The notes beneath the pieces are model-generated. The model was given only the letters and a program-made list of their open reading frames with translations. It was not told the origin of the DNA and searched no databases. Shown piece by piece: positions 60,420 to 64,000 of a stretch of 64,000 bases of DNA (position 1 is its first letter; each line of letters begins with the position of its first letter). The DNA comes from Streptomyces sp. Root1304 (GTDB taxonomy: Bacteria > Actinomycetota > Actinomycetes > Streptomycetales > Streptomycetaceae). The stretch is from contig NZ_LMEP01000001.1 of assembly GCF_001426405.1 (NCBI RefSeq), positions 683,241-747,240 on the forward strand, in the 5' to 3' direction. A program made the translations under genes and the position numbers.

Positions 60420-61811
60420 TCAGGAATCCGAGGGGAAGACCGTCGCCGCGTAGGCCGCGGCCGCCGGGGCCGGCTGGAGGGCCGCGTGCGCGGCGATGGC
60501 GTGGATGTCGCGCCAGGCGCGCTCCAGGCCGCCGCCCGCGATGAGCCCCCGGGCACCCCCGGCGCGCATCAGGCGCTCGACGGCACCGACCAGCAGGTCC
60601 ACGGCGACGGCGGAGTCCCGCTGGTTGAGGGCGATGGCGGTCGCGTCGGCCCCGCCCGCGGTCCAGCCGTCGGCCCGCGCCGCCGCCGCCCCCAACAGCA
60701 GCCGCGCGGCGTCGATTTCGGCCGCGCAGCGGGCCAGGGTCTGCTGCACCACCGGGTCCTCCGTCAGCGGCCGGCCGCCGGGAAGACGGCGGAGGCCCGT
60801 CAGAACGGTCCACGCCTCCAGCGCACCGCGCGCCGCGCCGAGCGCCGGGGCGGCGAAGAGGAGGGCAGCGACCAGCTGATACGGGACCCGGTGGCAGGGG
60901 GCCACGCGGGAACCCCGTACGGCAGTCACCCCTTCCCCCTCGTCCTCACGGACCCCGGTCACCAACGCCTCGCGCACGAACGTGCGGTGCTCCGGCACGA
61001 AGACCGCGTCCGCCTCCTCGATCACCACGCTGTGGCTGCCGGTCGCCCGCAGCCCCACCGCGTCCCACGTCTCCCTGATCCCGACCCGCTCGCGGGGCAC
61101 GGCCAGGACCCGGTACACCGGAGCCTCCGCCGCCGCGCCCGGGACCGGCGCCGCACTCGCACCCGAGGCGGAGCCCGTGCCCTTACCCGTGCCCCTACCC
61201 GTACCCGAGCCCACGCCCCTACCCGAACCGGAGCCCGCACCCATCCCCGTACCCGAGCCCGCACCCGAGTGATCGAGAGACGCCAGCAGCACCCACTCCG
61301 CGTGCTCGACGCCGCTGGCGAACGCCCACTCCCCCGACAACGTCCAGCCGCCCGGCACCCGGGTGAGCCGGCCCGCCGGGGGTACGACCGCCGCCGCGAC
61401 GCGGGTGTCGGGCGAGTCGCCCCACAACTCGCGCTGCCCCTCGGCCGGCAGGTGCGCGGCGAGGCGGCCGTGCGCGGCGAGCAGCACCCCGCACCAGGCG
61501 GTGGACGCACAGGCCGCACCCACCTCGGCGACCGTGTCGACCAGACCGGCGAAGGTGCCCTCCGCTCCTCCCCAGCGGCGCGGTACGAAGTGCCGGGCGA
61601 GGCCGGCGCCGGTCATCGCGGCGACCACCTCGGGGTGGAGCCGCCCGGACCGCTCCGACTCCTCGGCGTGCCGCGCGGCGGCGGCGTACAGGTGCCCGGC
61701 GGCGAGGGACGCGGCCGGCGCGGAGGGCGCGCTCGCGGACTCCGGCACGGACGCGGAAACGGGCGCGAAAGCGGGCGCGGGCACGATCGCAGGGGTGTCG
61801 ACGACTGTCAT
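60420..61811 (-). CDS. Acyl-CoA dehydrogenase-fold flavin monooxygenase
   Basis: A 463-residue protein of the acyl-CoA dehydrogenase superfamily. HFVPRRWGGAEGTFAGLVDTVAEVGAAC, WTLSGEWAFASGVEHAEWVLL and the C-terminal LNQRDSAVAVDLLVGAVERLMRAGGARGLIAGGGLERAWRDIHAIAAH match the DszC/HsaA-like group D flavin monooxygenases rather than true dehydrogenases. A 37-residue Gly/Ser insert (about 184-221) interrupts the middle domain, and the N-terminus has a 35-residue Pro/Ala/Ser stretch. It needs reduced flavin; the flavin reductase at 2162 is one candidate donor. Divergent from a TetR gene. Confidence 0.82.
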   Translation of the reverse strand: MTVVDTPAIVPAPAFAPVSASVPESASAPSAPAASLAAGHLYAAAARHAEESERSGRLHPEVVAAMTGAGLARHFVPRRWGGAEGTFAGLVDTVAEVGAACASTAWCGVLLAAHGRLAAHLPAEGQRELWGDSPDTRVAAAVVPPAGRLTRVPGGWTLSGEWAFASGVEHAEWVLLASLDHSGAGSGTGMGAGSGSGRGVGSGTGRGTGKGTGSASGASAAPVPGAAAEAPVYRVLAVPRERVGIRETWDAVGLRATGSHSVVIEEADAVFVPEHRTFVREALVTGVREDEGEGVTAVRGSRVAPCHRVPYQLVAALLFAAPALGAARGALEAWTVLTGLRRLPGGRPLTEDPVVQQTLARCAAEIDAARLLLGAAAARADGWTAGGADATAIALNQRDSAVAVDLLVGAVERLMRAGGARGLIAGGGLERAWRDIHAIAAHAALQPAPAAAAYAATVFPSDS

Positions 61812-61857
61812 GACGCGTACTCCTTGAGTGGCGGTACTGATGCGAGGCCGGCGCGAG

Positions 61858-61892
61858 TAGAAAAAGATTCGGTCCGGAAGGTATTTTCTGAG
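61858..61892. promoter_or_regulatory. Operator candidate between monooxygenase and TetR genes
   Basis: An AT-rich imperfect palindrome centred on CGGTCCGG, with AAAAAGAT on the left and GGTATTTTCT on the right, in the 89-bp divergent gap. Its layout resembles ArpA/ScbR-type autoregulatory elements loosely, and it is a likely TetR target. Confidence 0.45.
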
Positions 61893-61900
61893 AGGCCGTC

Positions 61901-62584
61901 ATGGACCCCATGGAGGCAGGACACGCGACGGGAGGCGGACGCTCGGTGAGGCAACAGGACAGGGCCCGCATGACCTACGACCTGGTGGTCGGCGCCGCAG
62001 CAGCCGAGTTCTCCCTGCACGGATTCGCGGGGACGAACCTGGCCGACATCACGGCCCGCACCGGGCTGACCAAGGGAGCCCTCTACGGACACTTCTCGTC
62101 GAAGGCGGATCTCGCCGGCGAGCTGACCCGCTCTTTCACGTCGGGATGGGCCGACGCCCTCGCCGCCGCCACCGCCGACGCGCGGGGCGACGGGGAGGGG
62201 ACGGACGCAGACGAGGACCGGGCGCTGCCCGCCCTCCGCCGGCTGCTCGTCGGGCTCTCCCGCAGGGTGTACGAGGACCTGCCGTTCGCGGCGGGACTGC
62301 GCCTGGTCATGGACGCGGCCCGCGCCGAGGGAACCGTGCCCGCCCCCCTCGGCGACCTCTGCGCCGTGGTGGCCCTGCTGATCCGGAAGGGTCAGGAGGA
62401 GGGGTCCGTCTCCGACGCCCACCCGGCCGGGCTTCTGGCCCAGCTCGTGGTGGCGTTGCTCGTGGGCGCCCCCGCCGTGGTGACGGCGACGGACGCCTCG
62501 GCCGGTCCGGCCGAGTTCGTACGCGAGGTGTGGGACCTCCTGGAGCCGTCGCTGTCCGACGCCCGCCATCCGGTGCGCGGATGA
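61901..62584 (+). CDS. TetR-family regulator, ArpA/ScbR-like
   Basis: 227 residues; the DNA-binding domain at about 25-75 reads AAEFSLHGFAGTNLADITARTGLTKGALYGHFSSKADLA, the pattern seen in gamma-butyrolactone receptor-like regulators. The ligand domain contains the family's typical LVGLSRRVYEDLPFAAGLRLVMDA region. A GTG at 61946 could be the real start. It is divergent from the flavin monooxygenase and probably controls it. A role as a signal receptor is inference only. Confidence 0.82.
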   Translation: MDPMEAGHATGGGRSVRQQDRARMTYDLVVGAAAAEFSLHGFAGTNLADITARTGLTKGALYGHFSSKADLAGELTRSFTSGWADALAAATADARGDGEGTDADEDRALPALRRLLVGLSRRVYEDLPFAAGLRLVMDAARAEGTVPAPLGDLCAVVALLIRKGQEEGSVSDAHPAGLLAQLVVALLVGAPAVVTATDASAGPAEFVREVWDLLEPSLSDARHPVRG

Positions 62585-63037
62585 GGTGGGGGACGCGTGG
62601 ACACGTGGGGGGATGAACGACGGCACTTCGGAAGTCCCCGGCCCCGAAGCCTCCGTGGCGGCGGGGCTTCTCCGGTGGTGGGGGCTCCGGTGGTGGGATC
62701 TCCGATGGTGAGGCTTCTCCGGCGGTGGAGCCGCTCCGGTGGTGGGGCCATCCGGCATCGGGACTCGCGCCATCGGAACCTGCCCCATCGGGGCAGCTGA
62801 TACGGCGGCGGCGACGACGCTCCTCCGGCGGAGCGCCTCCCTGGCGGCAGGGGCACATCCGACGGCAGGGACACCCTCAGAGGTCGCTCCGGCAACGAGG
62901 TCATCCTCGGCGGCGGGGATTCTCCGGCGGCAGGACCCTCCTCGGCGGCGGAGGTCTCACCGGCCCCGACCCCGGCCCCGGGGCGCTGCGGCGGCGGTAG
63001 TGGTCGTGCGGCGGTCGGCCGCGGCCACTCCGGAGCC
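62585..63037. other. 450-bp low-complexity intergenic region
   Basis: No credible gene. The region is dominated by degenerate CTCCGGYGGTGG-like and GGCGGC-type repeats (62640-62760 and 62800-63000) between the TetR gene and the HAD phosphatase. Open frames cross it in several phases, none with normal codon bias. It could be a decayed coding region or a repeat expansion. Confidence 0.45.
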
Positions 63038-63799
63038 TCAGGCCGCCTGCGGGGTCAGCGCGCGGGCCGGTGGCGCGGGGGTCCGCGCGCCCGTGGGGGT
63101 GGCGGCGGAACCTGGGCCGGGCAGTGGTGCGGGGCCGGGCAGCCAGGACCAGCCTGCCGTCTCCGCGCGCGGGGCGGAGACGGGCCCGTCGCCGACCAGG
63201 ACGGGATGGCCGACGGCCCGCAGCAGCGGCAGGTCGCTCTCGTCGTCCGCGTACGCGAAACAGTCCTCGGGCGTGAGGCCGAAGGCCGTCATGATCCGTT
63301 GGACCGCCTCACCCTTGGCGGCGCCGATCATCGGCGCGCCGATCAGCTCCCCGGTGAGCCGGCCCTCCGAGGTCACCTCGGGCACGGTGCAGACCACCAG
63401 GTCGGCGCCGATCTCCCGGGCGAGCGGGTCGAGGCAGGCGGAGAAGGCCCCGGAGACGAGGACGACCAGGTCACCGGCGTCGGCGTGGCGGCGCAGCGCC
63501 TCGTACACGGGCGTGTGGATCAGACCGCCGGCCCGGGCCTTCTCGTACCACTCCTGACCGCAGGCCTCCAGGTCGTCGAGGTGGCTGCCGGCGAGGAAGC
63601 GGAAGAAGGAACGGTTCACCTGTTCCCGGGGCACGCCAGCGCGGATCTGGCTCTGGAGCGAGGCCTGCGCCGCGGCGAGCCGGCGGGCGGCGACCTCCCC
63701 CCGCCCCCAGAAACGGGCGAGGACGCAGGCCATGCTCTTGCAGGTGATCAGGGTCTCGTCCACGTCGAAGAACGCGGCCCGGACGGGAGCGATGCTCAT
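63038..63799 (-). CDS. HAD-IB family phosphatase
   Basis: A 253-residue HAD hydrolase of the IB subfamily. Motif I is FFDVDETL with D12 and D14; motif II is VLVSGAF, motif III is the Lys in AAKGEAV, and motif IV is YADDESDLPLL. Such enzymes hydrolyse phosphomonoesters such as phosphoserine-like substrates. The last 40 residues are Pro/Ala/Gly-rich and probably disordered. The ATG overlaps the stop of the upstream gene by 4 bp. Confidence 0.88.
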   Translation of the reverse strand: MSIAPVRAAFFDVDETLITCKSMACVLARFWGRGEVAARRLAAAQASLQSQIRAGVPREQVNRSFFRFLAGSHLDDLEACGQEWYEKARAGGLIHTPVYEALRRHADAGDLVVLVSGAFSACLDPLAREIGADLVVCTVPEVTSEGRLTGELIGAPMIGAAKGEAVQRIMTAFGLTPEDCFAYADDESDLPLLRAVGHPVLVGDGPVSAPRAETAGWSWLPGPAPLPGPGSAATPTGARTPAPPARALTPQAA

Positions 63800-64000
63800 G
63801 ATCTGCCCCCTCTGCCCGCGATACGGGTGTCCCCGAACTGCCCCTTGAGGAACCGCCGGCCGGACCCGGCACCTGGTCCGGCGCCGACACCGGCGCCGAC
63901 ACCGACGCCCGCCCCCAGCGGCGCGCTCCCGCCCATCGGCGTACCGCCGCCCATCGGGACGACCCTGCGCTCCTGGACCTGCTTCGGCGGCTCGGCGATC
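63796..64000 (-). CDS. 3' end of an unidentified gene
   Basis: The last 67 codons of a minus-strand gene whose start is beyond the window, ending with TGA in ATGA overlap with the HAD phosphatase ATG. The visible part begins IAEPPKQVQERRVVPM, continues with a Gly/Ala/Val low-complexity stretch, and ends in GRRFLKGQFGDTRIAGRGGRS. No domain can be assigned. It probably shares an operon with the phosphatase. Confidence 0.65.
   Translation of the reverse strand, partial: IAEPPKQVQERRVVPMGGGTPMGGSAPLGAGVGVGAGVGAGPGAGSGRRFLKGQFGDTRIAGRGGRS

Noticed and set aside
62739..63557. 272-codon plus-strand ORF
   Set aside because: Its first third is the low-complexity tract and the rest is antisense to the HAD phosphatase; no domain.

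Overview
The window looks like chromosomal DNA from a Streptomyces or close relative. It is very GC-rich with strong third-position bias, uses many GTG starts and 1-4 bp start/stop overlaps, and carries typical families: an XRE/DUF397 pair, a DmdR-type DtxR iron regulator, RsbW-like and STAS regulators, a sigma factor with a zinc-finger partner, and an SCO4402-like protein. From memory, and unchecked, the order from about 20 to 58 kb (purU, SCO4402-like, dmdR1, SIS protein, pdxH, citrate synthase-like, acyl-CoA carboxylase cluster) resembles the S. coelicolor SCO438x-440x region. I saw no tRNA, rRNA, CRISPR array, insertion sequence or prophage.

Layout. 1-2.0 kb: 3' end of a surface protein with Ig-like repeats. 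2.1-8.7 kb: flavin reductase, three MFS transporters and a GlxA/AraC-type regulator. 8.7-17.6 kb: a catabolic cluster (zinc alcohol dehydrogenase, SDR, cyclase-family hydrolase, amidohydrolase, two acyl-CoA dehydrogenases, acyl-CoA ligase). Five 15-bp palindromes of consensus CTGACG-N3-CGTCAG lie before its transcription units and before the flavin reductase, suggesting one regulon whose regulator is not in the window. 17.5-20 kb: STAS protein, sigma factor and a zinc-finger/maleylpyruvate-isomerase-like fusion. 20-30.5 kb: purU, a solute-binding lipoprotein, a TPR regulator, a primase-polymerase-like protein, an ABC exporter and an arylamine N-acetyltransferase. 30.6-38.9 kb: a secreted FG-GAP protein, small accessory genes, and several unrelated metabolic and membrane genes. 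39.3-45 kb: dmdR1 divergent from a SIS protein with a probable DasR site between them, a PAS/GAF protein, pdxH and a citrate synthase-like gene. 45-47.6 kb: a 2-oxoglutarate oxygenase preceded by an unannotated 24-residue leader peptide, and a secreted metallopeptidase.

47.6-58.8 kb: two same-strand operons. One is acyl-CoA ligase, enoyl-CoA hydratase and TetR; the other is a TIGR03084-type protein, an AtuA-type protein, carboxyltransferase, biotin carboxylase and acyl-CoA dehydrogenase. Both have the same AAACAATCAAGC-type palindrome upstream, so the TetR probably controls both, and together they outline activation, dehydrogenation, carboxylation and hydration of a branched or isoprenoid-like acid. 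59-64 kb: a DUF4232 lipoprotein, a small membrane protein behind a strong palindrome, a flavin monooxygenase divergent from an ArpA-like TetR regulator, a HAD-IB phosphatase and the end of a further gene.
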